Positions 42,099-50,700 of a stretch of 64,000 nucleotides of DNA are shown one piece after another. The translations under genes were made by a program, and so were the position numbers. Location of the stretch: NCBI GenBank assembly GCA_004555725.1, contig SFHC01000010.1, forward strand, positions 1 to 64,000, given 5' to 3'. Under the pieces are notes generated by a model. That model made no database searches. It was given only the letters and a program-made list of their open reading frames with translations, and was not told where the DNA came from. Numbering within the stretch: the stretch's first letter is position 1; each line of letters starts with the position of its first letter. This DNA comes from [Eubacterium] saphenum (lineage in GTDB: Bacteria; Bacillota; Clostridia; Peptostreptococcales; Anaerovoracaceae).

Positions 42099-43502
42099 TT
42101 AGAAGCGGAAATACAGGAACGGATTGTAAGAGCTGTAGATCAGGCATGCTGTGCTCAGAACCAGAATGCTGAATACGCAGATCAGTCCGAGTACAGGGAA
42201 ACGAGCTTCCAGCTCTCTGAATTTTTTCATCAGCTTTGGGCTGCTCATCAGACTTCCGCCGATCAGCAGCAGAATATTGGTTCTGAGCAGGTACAGCGTA
42301 TGCATGTTAATGAACGCCGGAGCGCCGATTCCGAACATCATTCCGATGATATCGAACGCTTTTCCCAGTGTCGCACTGCTGAAGAACACCCATCCGATGA
42401 TGACGATCAGCATGGCGTACACATGCTGCAGCCAGACCGGAGCTCGGTCAATATACTTGCCCCAGACGTATTTTTCCAGGATCAGAAGTACACCGTAGTA
42501 CAGACCCCAGAACACAAAGTTCCATGCTGCGCCGTGCCACAGTCCGGTCAGACCCCAGACAATCATCAGATTCAGGATATGGCGCGGAACAGTGACGCGG
42601 TTTCCTCCGAGCGGAATGTAAACATATTCACGGAACCATCCGCTCAGAGACATGTGCCAGCGGCGCCAGAAATCGGTTACGCTTCTGGAAATATATGGAT
42701 AGTTGAAGTTCTCCAGAAAATCAAATCCGAACATTTTTCCCAGTCCGATGGCCATATCAGAATATCCGCTGAAGTCAAAGTAAATCTGCAGGGTATAAGC
42801 GATTGCGCCGATCCATGCCGTGATGACTGCGGACTTGCTGTCCGGAAGTGCGGTGATGCTTGAATTCAGCGCGCCAAAGTAATTGGCGAGCATAACCTTC
42901 TTGCCCAGGCCGAACATGAACCGGACTGCCCCCTGGCCGAATTTCTCTTTTGTCGTCTCGCGGTGCTGAAGCTGTTCGGCTACATCGCGGTACTTGACGA
43001 TCGGTCCTGCGATCAGCTGCGGGAACAGGGACAGGTAAAGTCCGAATTTCAGCGGGTTCGGCTGCGGACGGACCGTCTTCTTATAGACATCCAGGATGTA
43101 GGACAGCGCCTGAAAGGTGTAGAAGGAGATGCCGATCGGCAGGGACAGAGCCGTGTATTTAATGTGCAGTCCGAACACGCCGTTGATCGTGTCCATGAGG
43201 AACCCGAAATACTTGAAGAATCCCAGGATGAACAGGTTGATGATCAGAGTGAAGACCAGATTGCGCTTTCCGGATCCGCCGTTTTTCTGTTCGTTATAGA
43301 TCTGGATGGCCATAAAGTAGTTGAAGAATATGCTGTAGACCATCAGGAACAGGTAGACCGGCTCGCCCCAGCTGTAGAAGAACAGGCTGGCTATGAGCAG
43401 GACTCCGTTCCGCGCTCTTAAGTAACGCTTCGGGATCGCGAAATATACGGCCAGCACGATCGGAAGGAAGTAAAAGAGGAAGATGATGCTGCTAAATAAC
43501 AT
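42099..43502 (-). CDS. MBOAT family O-acyltransferase (AlgI-like)
   Basis: A 467-residue polytopic membrane enzyme with about eleven hydrophobic segments. It transfers acyl groups across the membrane to an extracellular acceptor or partner protein. The MBOAT core is obvious: RSVTDFWRRWHMSLSGWFREY followed by YIPLGG, with the invariant histidine in LTGLWHGAAWNF. The N-terminus LFSSIIFLFYFLP is typical of AlgI/PatA/DltB relatives. Start at 43502 behind AGGAGGTG. It overlaps the DUF4358 gene by 11 bp. Partner proteins with DHHW and SGNH folds flank it. Confidence 0.92.
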   Translation of the reverse strand: MLFSSIIFLFYFLPIVLAVYFAIPKRYLRARNGVLLIASLFFYSWGEPVYLFLMVYSIFFNYFMAIQIYNEQKNGGSGKRNLVFTLIINLFILGFFKYFGFLMDTINGVFGLHIKYTALSLPIGISFYTFQALSYILDVYKKTVRPQPNPLKFGLYLSLFPQLIAGPIVKYRDVAEQLQHRETTKEKFGQGAVRFMFGLGKKVMLANYFGALNSSITALPDSKSAVITAWIGAIAYTLQIYFDFSGYSDMAIGLGKMFGFDFLENFNYPYISRSVTDFWRRWHMSLSGWFREYVYIPLGGNRVTVPRHILNLMIVWGLTGLWHGAAWNFVFWGLYYGVLLILEKYVWGKYIDRAPVWLQHVYAMLIVIIGWVFFSSATLGKAFDIIGMMFGIGAPAFINMHTLYLLRTNILLLIGGSLMSSPKLMKKFRELEARFPVLGLICVFSILVLSTACLIYSSYNPFLYFRF

Positions 43503-43977
43503 GGTTGAACACCTCCTCATACGTATCCGGGTTCTTGGCGGTGCAGTAGAACAGATACTGACCTTTCTTCAGGACGATTGCGTTTTTCAGCATGGCAACC
43601 TGCGCCGGCCCGTAACTCTCAAACGTGTGTGTCTGGCTGTCAATTCTCGATTCTGCGGCGTCTTCAGCGCCGTTCAGCGCCTGGCCCTTATGCGCTTTCA
43701 GCACGAGGACTTCTGCAACGCCGAGCGCGTTTTTACTTTTATAATACATAAATCCCTCGTACTGGGATGCGTCAATTCCCATGAATTCCATGAGCTCGCG
43801 CGACGTGCAGCGATGCATTCTGGTAATCTGCGTCTGTGTGCGGAATGCGTGATCGATGGTTTTCATCGGAACGTCTTTTGCGTTGGCCTGACCGTAAACG
43901 ATCACCAGGAATCCGATCAGGACGGCAGTCAGTACAACTTTAATGATCGTACTGCTGTGTTTATATAGTGTATTCAT
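43492..43977 (-). CDS. DUF4358 domain protein, signal-anchored
   Basis: A 161-residue small extracytoplasmic protein. One membrane helix lies at residues 12-30 (IKVVLTAVLIGFLVIVYGQ). A DUF4358-like domain follows, with SRELMEFMGIDASQYEGFMYYKS and the AVLVLKAH-type strand. Its function is unknown, but genes of this kind sit between SGNH and MBOAT genes in many clostridial acylation loci, so a structural role in that complex is plausible. Its ATG overlaps the upstream gene's TAA by one base, and its end overlaps the MBOAT start. Confidence 0.75.
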   Translation of the reverse strand: MNTLYKHSSTIIKVVLTAVLIGFLVIVYGQANAKDVPMKTIDHAFRTQTQITRMHRCTSRELMEFMGIDASQYEGFMYYKSKNALGVAEVLVLKAHKGQALNGAEDAAESRIDSQTHTFESYGPAQVAMLKNAIVLKKGQYLFYCTAKNPDTYEEVFNHVI

Positions 43978-44852
43978 TAAAGCCCCGCTTTCTCTGCCAT
44001 TTCATCCAGCCAGTACGGATAGTACGCAGGCTGGGCGTGAATGCCGTCTCCGGCGTATAAATCGCTGTGTTCTTCCAGGATTCCAGTGATGTTGATGAAT
44101 ACCGGATTCACGCCCTTCAGACTGGAGGACGCGCACATCTTTGCGATTGCTGCGTTAAACTTGGTGTAGTTTCTCAGCACCTTGCGTTTTTTCAGCGTTT
44201 TGCTGCTCGGCTTGGAAATGCTGCATACGTAAATTTTGGTCTGCGGAGAAATCTTGTGGAATTCCTTCAGCAGCGCTGTGTACTGACGGATGAACGCCTC
44301 TGGTTTTCCGTTATAGTTGCCGATGTCGTTCATACCGAACGCAAAGAACGCGTGTGTCGGGTATGTCTTGGCAGAAGACATGAACAGATCGCGTCCGTGC
44401 ATGACGGAAGCGCCGATTTTACAGAAGACCTGATCGTCAGACAGATAGCCGTATGCGGTCAGTCCTTCAGTCAGCGAATCGCCGACGACAACAGAACCGT
44501 TGAAGCGTTTCATGTACTGCGCTCTGGAATTGCCGGAGGAAGAGGTGTTTCCCTTAGTCGGATTGCTCTGGTCCAGGCTGGCGACTCTGCGTTCTGTCTT
44601 TGCGACAGAAGAGTACGGGTACGATTGAATGGTCTGGATGTTCTTCTGTACGGCGGCATCGTCAGGCTTAGCGCGGCGGTTGAATTTCAGCAGGTTGAAG
44701 ATAAAGATCAGAACCAGGATCAGTATTACCGCGCATACGATTCCGGCCGGTGTTTGGATAAATCTTCTTAAATTCATCAGGAAATCATCACGATTAAAAT
44801 CCCGTGAAGCGGGATGTCCAGATTTCCGGAAAGTATGATTATGACTTCTCAA
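43977..44852 (-). CDS. SGNH/GDSL-type hydrolase, membrane anchored
   Basis: A protein of up to 291 residues with a single N-terminal helix (VCAVILILVLIFIFNLL) and an extracellular SGNH domain. Block I is VVVGDSLTEGL (serine nucleophile), block III GMNDIGNYN, and the catalytic Asp-His pair is in AGDGIHAQPAYY. It probably removes or transfers acyl groups on a surface polymer together with the MBOAT system. The start is uncertain: TTG at 44852 or ATG at 44777 (MNLRRFIQT), neither with a strong ribosome binding site. It is the first gene of the four-gene cassette. Confidence 0.82.
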   Translation of the reverse strand: MRSHNHTFRKSGHPASRDFNRDDFLMNLRRFIQTPAGIVCAVILILVLIFIFNLLKFNRRAKPDDAAVQKNIQTIQSYPYSSVAKTERRVASLDQSNPTKGNTSSSGNSRAQYMKRFNGSVVVGDSLTEGLTAYGYLSDDQVFCKIGASVMHGRDLFMSSAKTYPTHAFFAFGMNDIGNYNGKPEAFIRQYTALLKEFHKISPQTKIYVCSISKPSSKTLKKRKVLRNYTKFNAAIAKMCASSSLKGVNPVFINITGILEEHSDLYAGDGIHAQPAYYPYWLDEMAEKAGL

Positions 44853-45017
44853 AGCTTATTCTCTTTCTATGTTTCAGTGGGTGATTTCTGGTCAATGCTG
44901 TCAACAAATGGAAGTGTCAACGACTAATATCATATAGAAAAGGGCTATATATTTCAAGGCCTTGAATCCTTAAATCTTGCGTAAGAAACATAAAGAATCA
45001 TTAAGAATATTTTGTGT

Positions 45018-45033
45018 TGACAATAGATTGTCA
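45018..45033. promoter_or_regulatory. 16-bp palindrome TGACAAT-AG-ATTGTCA upstream of the acylation cassette
   Basis: A near-perfect dyad in the AT-rich gap between the cassette and leuB. It overlaps a TTGACA box on the plus strand (45017-45022). It looks like a regulator binding site, but the regulator is unknown. Confidence 0.35.
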
Positions 45034-45050
45034 TAAATGCGTTCATATAG

Positions 45051-45085
45051 AAACAGGACTGTAAAAGGACAGTCCTGTTTCTTGG
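45051..45085 (-). terminator. leu operon terminator
   Basis: A perfect 12-bp stem, AAACAGGACTGT/ACAGTCCTGTTT, 50 bp after the leuB stop, with a short T tail on either strand. Confidence 0.65.
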
Positions 45086-45129
45086 GAATATGTATTCAGC
45101 TTTCAGAATAAATGCTGTTCAGCTGGCTG

Positions 45130-46197
45130 TTAAATTCTCTCGCAGATCAGTTTTCCGGCTTCTTCCGTGGAGCAGACATCTGCGATTCTGGAAAGATCAG
45201 CTGTGCGGTAGCCATCCTTCAGGAACTGCCTGACTGCAGCTTCGATTGCATCCGCTGCCTCTTTCTGATCCAGTGTGAAACGCAGAAGCATAGCGGCAGA
45301 CAAAATTGCTGCCATCGGATTAGCTTTTCCTGTGCCTGCGATGTCCGGTGCTGATCCGTGTACCGGCTCATACATGCCGAAATTACCTTCGCCAAGACTT
45401 GCAGAAGGCAGCATGCCGATGGAACCGGTGATCTGGCTTGCCTCGTCAGAGAGGATGTCGCCGAACAAATTACTGGTCAGGATGACATCAAACTGGGACG
45501 GGTCGCGCACGAGCTGCATGCTCGCATTATCCACATAAAAATGGTTCAGCTCCACATCCGGATAGTCCTTGCTCATTTCTGTGACCGTCTTTCTCCACAG
45601 ACGCGACGTATCCAGAACATTGGCCTTGTCGACACTGGACACCTTTCCGCGGCGCTTCTGCGCCATTGTGAAGGCTGTCTTTGCGATTCGTTCAATTTCT
45701 CCGACGCTGTACTGCTCGATGTCATACGCTGCGTAACCCATGTCCGTATCCTTGTGCCCGCGTTCACCAAAATAAATGCCGCCGGTCAGTTCGCGCACAA
45801 TCAGGAGATCCAGTCCCTGGTTCAGAATTTCCGGCTTCAGCGGAGAAGCATCAGCAAGTTCCGGGAATACCATAGCCGGCCGCAGGTTTGCATATAATCC
45901 AAGTGATTTCCTCAGTCCGAGCAGGGCTTTCTCCGGACGCTGTTCACCCGGAAGAGCGTCCCATTTTGGTCCGCCCACCGCGCCGAGAAGAACGGCATCG
46001 CTTGATTTGCAGACATCGATCGTATTCTGCGGAAGGCACTGACCATATTTATCAATTGCCGCGCCTCCTGCCAGAACCGTATTAAACGTAAAGGTAAGGC
46101 CGTATTTTTCGCCGGCCGTTTTCATAGCCGCAATGGCCTGACTGGTAACCTCAGGGCCGATTCCGTCTCCAGGAACGACCGCAATCGTATAATGCAT
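45130..46197 (-). CDS. leuB: 3-isopropylmalate dehydrogenase
   Basis: A 355-residue NAD-dependent beta-decarboxylating dehydrogenase, the third enzyme of leucine synthesis. AVVPGDGIGPEVTSQA opens the protein. LIVRELTGGIYFGERG is the substrate loop. The metal-binding region NLFGDILSDEASQITGSIGM and the NAD-binding EPVHGSAPDIAGTGKANP are intact. AAAGGAG precedes the ATG. It is the last gene of the minus-strand leuA-leuC-leuD-leuB operon, 98 bp after leuD. Confidence 0.96.
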   Translation of the reverse strand: MHYTIAVVPGDGIGPEVTSQAIAAMKTAGEKYGLTFTFNTVLAGGAAIDKYGQCLPQNTIDVCKSSDAVLLGAVGGPKWDALPGEQRPEKALLGLRKSLGLYANLRPAMVFPELADASPLKPEILNQGLDLLIVRELTGGIYFGERGHKDTDMGYAAYDIEQYSVGEIERIAKTAFTMAQKRRGKVSSVDKANVLDTSRLWRKTVTEMSKDYPDVELNHFYVDNASMQLVRDPSQFDVILTSNLFGDILSDEASQITGSIGMLPSASLGEGNFGMYEPVHGSAPDIAGTGKANPMAAILSAAMLLRFTLDQKEAADAIEAAVRQFLKDGYRTADLSRIADVCSTEEAGKLICERI

Positions 46198-46295
46198 AAT
46201 TATGCTCCTTTGTTTATATTCATATCATGTCTGATTGGACAAAATCGAAACGGCGCAAGGCAGCAGCCCGCATTTCCGTCCCGGTCCCTGATATA

Positions 46296-46790
46296 TTATT
46301 CCTGATCCTGCTTCAGTGCAGCGAGGAGTCCTCCGGCATCGATAATGTGGCGGATGAATTCCGGGAACGGATGCGCCTGGAACTCTTCTCCGGTGGTTAT
46401 GTCGCGAATGGTTCCCGACTGGAAGTCGATCTCGACTTCATCGCCGTTCTTGATTGCCTTGCTCGCTTCCGGAGATTCCAGAATCGGAAGGCCGATGTTG
46501 ATTGAGTTGCGGTAAAAAATACGCGCAAACGTAGACGCGACGACGCAGCTTACGCCGCTGGCTTTGATCGCAATCGGAGCGTGCTCTCTGGAAGATCCGC
46601 ATCCGAAGTTATCTCCGCCTACAATGATATCGCCGCTTTTGACTTTGCTGCTGAATTCCGGATCAATGTCCACCATGCAGTGTGACGCCAGTTCATCCGG
46701 ATCCGATGAATTCAGGTATCTTGCCGGAATAATGACGTCTGTATCGATGTTGTCTCCGTACTTATGTACTCTTCCTCTTGCTTCTTGCAT
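46296..46790 (-). CDS. leuD: 3-isopropylmalate dehydratase small subunit
   Basis: A 164-residue swivel-domain partner of LeuC. It begins with the family hallmark YGDNIDTDVIIPARYL and contains GDNFGCGSSREHAPIAIKASG, the substrate-binding segment. The compact length matches the LeuD found with separate LeuC in Clostridia and archaea. AAAGGAAACG upstream of the ATG. It lies 36 bp after leuC. Confidence 0.96.
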   Translation of the reverse strand: MQEARGRVHKYGDNIDTDVIIPARYLNSSDPDELASHCMVDIDPEFSSKVKSGDIIVGGDNFGCGSSREHAPIAIKASGVSCVVASTFARIFYRNSINIGLPILESPEASKAIKNGDEVEIDFQSGTIRDITTGEEFQAHPFPEFIRHIIDAGGLLAALKQDQE

Positions 46791-46826
46791 GTTTATCGTT
46801 TCCTTTCTGTAAATCCGGGAGAGGGA

Positions 46827-48086
46827 TTAAACCTCTTCCGGACTGGTGATTTTTCCGGTGATAGCGGACGCAGCGGCGACCTGCGGACTTGCAAGGTAGA
46901 CTTCTGATGTTACGGCGCCCATACGTCCGATGAAGTTGCGGTTGGTTGTCGAGATGCACTTTTCTCCGTCCGCGAGGATGCCCATATATCCGCCGAGACA
47001 TGGGCCGCAGGTCGGGGTGGATACGACGCATCCGGCATCGATGAAGATATCGATGAGGCCTTCATGCATGCACTGCTTATAGATTTCCTGTGTTGCAGGG
47101 ATGACGATGACGCGGATGCCGTCCGCTTTGCGATGCCCCTTCAGAATCTCGGCCGCTGCGCGCATGTCGGAGATTCTTCCGTTGGTGCAGGATCCGATGA
47201 CAACCTGGTCGATCTCTACGCCTTTTGCTTCGTCAATCGTTTTGGTGTTTTCCGGCAGGTGAGGGAAGGCGACTGTCGGACGGAGCTCAGACAGATCAAT
47301 CGTGTATGTTTTCTCATACTCTGCGTCCGGATCTGCCGCGTACTCCTTATACGGGCGGTCCACGCGTCCCTTCATGTATTCTCTGGTGATGTCATCAACC
47401 GGGAAAATTCCGTTCTTTGCGCCGGCTTCAATTGCCATGTTGCAGATTGTCAGGCGGTCATCCATGGAGAGGGCTGCTACACCTTCTCCTGTGAATTCCA
47501 TGGATTTATACAACGCTCCGTCAACTCCGATTTCTCCGATGATGTGCAGGATCACATCCTTTCCGGAAACAAACGGAGGAAGTTGTCCCTTCAGCTCAAA
47601 CTTCAGAGCGGAAGGAACTTTGAACCATGCCATGCCGCTGGCCATGCCCGCGCACAGGTCTGTAGAACCTACGCCGGTGGAAAATGCGCCGAGCGCTCCA
47701 TAGGTGCAAGTGTGAGAATCCGCGCCGATAATGGCTTCACCGCTTGCGACCAGTCCTTTTTCCGGGAGCAGGGCGTGTTCAATTCCCATATCTCCGGCAT
47801 CGTAGAAATTTTCAATGTTGAATCTCTTCGCGAACGTCCGGCAGGTTTTACACTGCTCTGCGCTCTTGATGTCCTTATTCGGGGCAAAATGATCCATGAC
47901 AAGGGAAACTCTGGATTTATCAAAAACGTGATCAAAACCGGCCTTGTCAAATTCATGAATGGATACCGGGCCGGTGATGTCGTTGGCCAGTACCATGTCA
48001 ACCTTGGCGTTGATGAGCTGACCGGCCTTTACCTCAGGGAGGCCGGCGTGCGCCGCCAGGATTTTCTGTGTCATTGTCATTCCCAT
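46827..48086 (-). CDS. leuC: 3-isopropylmalate dehydratase large subunit
   Basis: A 419-residue aconitase-family subunit carrying the 4Fe-4S cluster. Cluster cysteines are in VVIGSCTNGRISD and near the C-terminus in VSTPTCGPCLGGYMG. GADSHTCTYGALGAFSTGVGS is the active-site block. It isomerises 2- to 3-isopropylmalate with LeuD. CGGAGAACG precedes ATGGGAATGACAATG, so the first or third codon may start translation. It belongs to the homoaconitase-like 420-residue class, not the longer proteobacterial type. Confidence 0.96.
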   Translation of the reverse strand: MGMTMTQKILAAHAGLPEVKAGQLINAKVDMVLANDITGPVSIHEFDKAGFDHVFDKSRVSLVMDHFAPNKDIKSAEQCKTCRTFAKRFNIENFYDAGDMGIEHALLPEKGLVASGEAIIGADSHTCTYGALGAFSTGVGSTDLCAGMASGMAWFKVPSALKFELKGQLPPFVSGKDVILHIIGEIGVDGALYKSMEFTGEGVAALSMDDRLTICNMAIEAGAKNGIFPVDDITREYMKGRVDRPYKEYAADPDAEYEKTYTIDLSELRPTVAFPHLPENTKTIDEAKGVEIDQVVIGSCTNGRISDMRAAAEILKGHRKADGIRVIVIPATQEIYKQCMHEGLIDIFIDAGCVVSTPTCGPCLGGYMGILADGEKCISTTNRNFIGRMGAVTSEVYLASPQVAAASAITGKITSPEEV

Positions 48087-48232
48087 GATCGTTCTCCGTT
48101 TCTAGAGCATGCGCTCTTGGTGGGTAATCTTTGTCGAGTTCCTACCTACTATATATAGGAAGAAATCAAACTTGCATTCAGCATTAGATGTAGGGCTGCC
48201 GCAGGGAAGAATCCCAGCGGCTCATCCTGCCC
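48087..48232 (-). other. leuA-leuC spacer with internal hairpin
   Basis: On the minus strand GCCGC-GGGA and TCCC-GCGGC can pair around TTCT (near 48191-48218). There is no T-run, so it is not a terminator. Confidence 0.4.
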
Positions 48233-49951
48233 TTATTTCATGAACGGGTGTACCTTGTTCATCCGGTTCAGTGCGCTGACGAGTGCGTTGACGGATGCCA
48301 GAATAATGTCGTCATGTGTGCCGACACCCCAGTACTCCTGGTCGTCCTTATCCGCGATGCAGACATATGCGGCTGCCTGGGAATTGGAATCCGGGCTCAG
48401 CGCGTGTTCGGAATAGGTGACGAACTTGTAATTATTGAAGTTGTACGGCGTCTTCTTCAGTGCGTTGCTGACGGCGTCCAGACGTCCGTTTCCGTACGCT
48501 TCGCAGTCGAACTGATCGCCGGCGATGTCGACATGCATATCGACCTTGACGGTGTCGCTGCCCTGACGATGTGTGTTCTGATCGTGAGTAAAGACAGCAG
48601 TCTGAATGTCCAGCGGCTTGAAGTCGTTGATGTACTCTTTCTTGAAGATGTCAAATGTCTTGGCTGCGGACAGCTCTTCATGAGTGTGGTCGGAAATGCC
48701 TTTCATCAGGTAGCCGACCTCTGCGCGCATCGGCTTAGGAATCTGGAATCCATGGTCGCGCTCGATGACGTAGGCTACGCCGCCCTTACCGGACTGACTG
48801 TTGATGCGGATGACGTCTCCGTCGTACTCTCTTCCGACATCATGCGGGTCGATCGGCAGGTAAGGAACGGTCCAGCGGTTTGGATCGTGCTCCTGTCTGT
48901 AACGCATGCCCTTGGCGATGGCATCCTGGTGGGATCCGGAGAATGCGGCAAACACGAGCTCACCGCAGTACGGGTGACGAGGTTCAACAGTCATGCCGGT
49001 CCAGTTCTCATATTTCTCGACTGCGCCAGGCATGTCAGAGAAGTTCAGCTGCGGATCAACACCGTGTGTGAACATATTCATCGCTACCGTAATGATGTCT
49101 ACGTTTCCAGTGCGTTCGCCGTTTCCAAACAGCGTTCCTTCTACACGGTCGGCTCCGGCAAGTACGCCGAGCTCTGCGTCTGCCACGCCGGTTCCTCTGT
49201 CGTTGTGCGGATGGATGGACAGAACCGTGTTCTCTCTGTGGTGGAGATTGTGGTTCATATAACTGATCTGGCTGGCAAAGACATGCGGCATGGACATTTC
49301 TACTGTTGCCGGGAGATTGATGATGGACTTATGGTCGGCATCCGGCTCCCAGATGTCCAGAACAGCGTTGCAGACTTCCAGTGCGTATTCCGGCTCCGTT
49401 CCGGTAAAACTCTCCGGAGAATATTCAAACCGGATATGCGTGTCTTTATATTTTTCATCCGCGGCGATCTCTTTCAGAAGCTTGGCGCCGTCGGTTGCGA
49501 TTTTTTTAATACCTTCCTTAGATTTGCGGAAGACCTGCTCTCTCTGTGCCACGGACGTGGAATTGTACAGATGTACAATGGCGTTTTTGCATCCGATCAG
49601 GGAATCGAATGTCTTTTCAATAATGTGGCGGCGGGACTGTGTCAAAACCTGAATGGTCACATCGTCCGGAATCAGATCCCGCTCAATCAGTGTGCGGACC
49701 AGTTCATATTCTGTGTCCGAAGCAGCAGGGAAGCCGACCTCGATTTCCTTGAATCCGATATCGCACAGGTACTGGAAGAACTCCAGCTTCTGCTGCAGGT
49801 TCATTGGAACAATCAGTGCCTGATTTCCGTCACGAAGATCGACACTGCACCAGATCGGCGCTTTCTCGATGTGATCCTTGGTCACCCAGTCATTATATTC
49901 GGCACTGACGGGATAATATCCTGGCTTGTACTTTCTGCTTTTCTCCATCAT
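48233..49951 (-). CDS. leuA: 2-isopropylmalate synthase
   Basis: A 572-residue enzyme condensing 2-oxoisovalerate with acetyl-CoA, the committed leucine step. The DRE-TIM barrel is marked by WCSVDLRDGNQALIVPM and the metal-binding SIHPHNDRGTGVADAELG, with DRVEGTLFGNGERTGNVDI. The C-terminal LeuA allosteric domain (from about residue 420) is present, so leucine feedback is likely. The start MMEKSRK follows GAGGAG. The longer frame runs into the leader RNA. It belongs to the longer LeuA form. A leucine T-box leader precedes it. Confidence 0.95.
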   Translation of the reverse strand: MMEKSRKYKPGYYPVSAEYNDWVTKDHIEKAPIWCSVDLRDGNQALIVPMNLQQKLEFFQYLCDIGFKEIEVGFPAASDTEYELVRTLIERDLIPDDVTIQVLTQSRRHIIEKTFDSLIGCKNAIVHLYNSTSVAQREQVFRKSKEGIKKIATDGAKLLKEIAADEKYKDTHIRFEYSPESFTGTEPEYALEVCNAVLDIWEPDADHKSIINLPATVEMSMPHVFASQISYMNHNLHHRENTVLSIHPHNDRGTGVADAELGVLAGADRVEGTLFGNGERTGNVDIITVAMNMFTHGVDPQLNFSDMPGAVEKYENWTGMTVEPRHPYCGELVFAAFSGSHQDAIAKGMRYRQEHDPNRWTVPYLPIDPHDVGREYDGDVIRINSQSGKGGVAYVIERDHGFQIPKPMRAEVGYLMKGISDHTHEELSAAKTFDIFKKEYINDFKPLDIQTAVFTHDQNTHRQGSDTVKVDMHVDIAGDQFDCEAYGNGRLDAVSNALKKTPYNFNNYKFVTYSEHALSPDSNSQAAAYVCIADKDDQEYWGVGTHDDIILASVNALVSALNRMNKVHPFMK

Positions 49952-50107
49952 AATGTATTCTCCTCTCCGGTGAAGTAAAACCAACCAATCAACTTTACCA
50001 AACAAGCGGACGCGCGGGCCTTCCCGTCAGGGCCGGGCCTTACAGGCATCTGCAGAGCCTCCTCTTTGCGATGGCCGTGTCCAGAACGTCTTACAGCATT
50101 TCAGCTA

Positions 50108-50446
50108 TAAAAAAACGTCTCTTTGCAATTCTCCGATTACAAAGAGACGAAAACATTCTTTTCCGCGGTACCACTCTTTTTGACGCGTTCAGCACATTCG
50201 AGATCCTGTTCATGAGAATCTGCTTCAGGATATACTTCTGAAACCCGGTTCTGATCATCCAATCCTGTGAGAACCTGTTGTTTTCCGGTGCTGTTATGAT
50301 GCACAATGCAGATGTGCCTTCGCGTCCACTTGATTCTGCCGCTCAGGGGTGAGACATCTGAAGTCCTGGCTGCAGCCTCTCAGCAAACGGCTGCTCTCTG
50401 TACTGCCGGTGATCATCGATTTATTCCCGTCATCGCGAACTTAGCG
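50108..50446 (-). promoter_or_regulatory. Leucine T-box leader of leuA
   Basis: On the minus strand the antiterminator T-box AGAGTGGTACCGCGG (GTGGTACCGCGG at 50174-50163) is followed by a strong terminator (CGTCTCTTTG with CAAAGAGACG, then TTTTTTT, 50149-50108). Stem I features lie upstream: GATGACGGGAATAAATC, AGTACAGAGAGC, and a CTC codon (50353-50351) just before ACCCCTGAGC, the usual specifier position. CTC is a leucine codon. Uncharged tRNA-Leu should therefore stabilise the antiterminator and switch on leuACDB. Confidence 0.9.
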
Positions 50447-50574
50447 TAACGTATTCACTTATCAATCCTGTTCAGTCCTTTCGGCCTCCAGTTATATCTA
50501 GCCTCCGGCATCTCATGTATCGGCTGAGCCTGAATGACGCAGCACGTTTTCAAATGCCTTGCTGAACTGAACGT
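50447..50574 (-). other. Extra 5' leader domain upstream of the leuA T-box
   Basis: About 125 nt lie between the promoter and the T-box. GTTCAG near the 5' end can pair with CTGAAC about 95 nt later. No known RNA family recognised. Confidence 0.4.
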
Positions 50575-50580
50575 AAAAGT

Positions 50581-50609
50581 ATAGTAACGTGTAATTTGGG
50601 TTTTGTCAA
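50581..50609 (-). promoter_or_regulatory. leuA operon promoter (TTGACA-17-TACTAT)
   Basis: Minus strand TTGACA (50609-50604) and TACTAT (50586-50581) with a 17-bp spacer, about 630 bp before the leuA start codon. Confidence 0.8.
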
Positions 50610-50700
50610 CAGAAATTCTTTGATAATTTTGTGATAGGATGGTTTTCGCGTTATCTCAGCCAAAAGCAGTTCAACGGCAGAAAAGTCAGCGTTAAAGGTG

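Noticed and set aside
48248..49978. 576-residue ORF antisense to leuA
   Set aside because: It is the shadow of a well-supported leuA frame, with no ribosome binding site and no recognisable domain.
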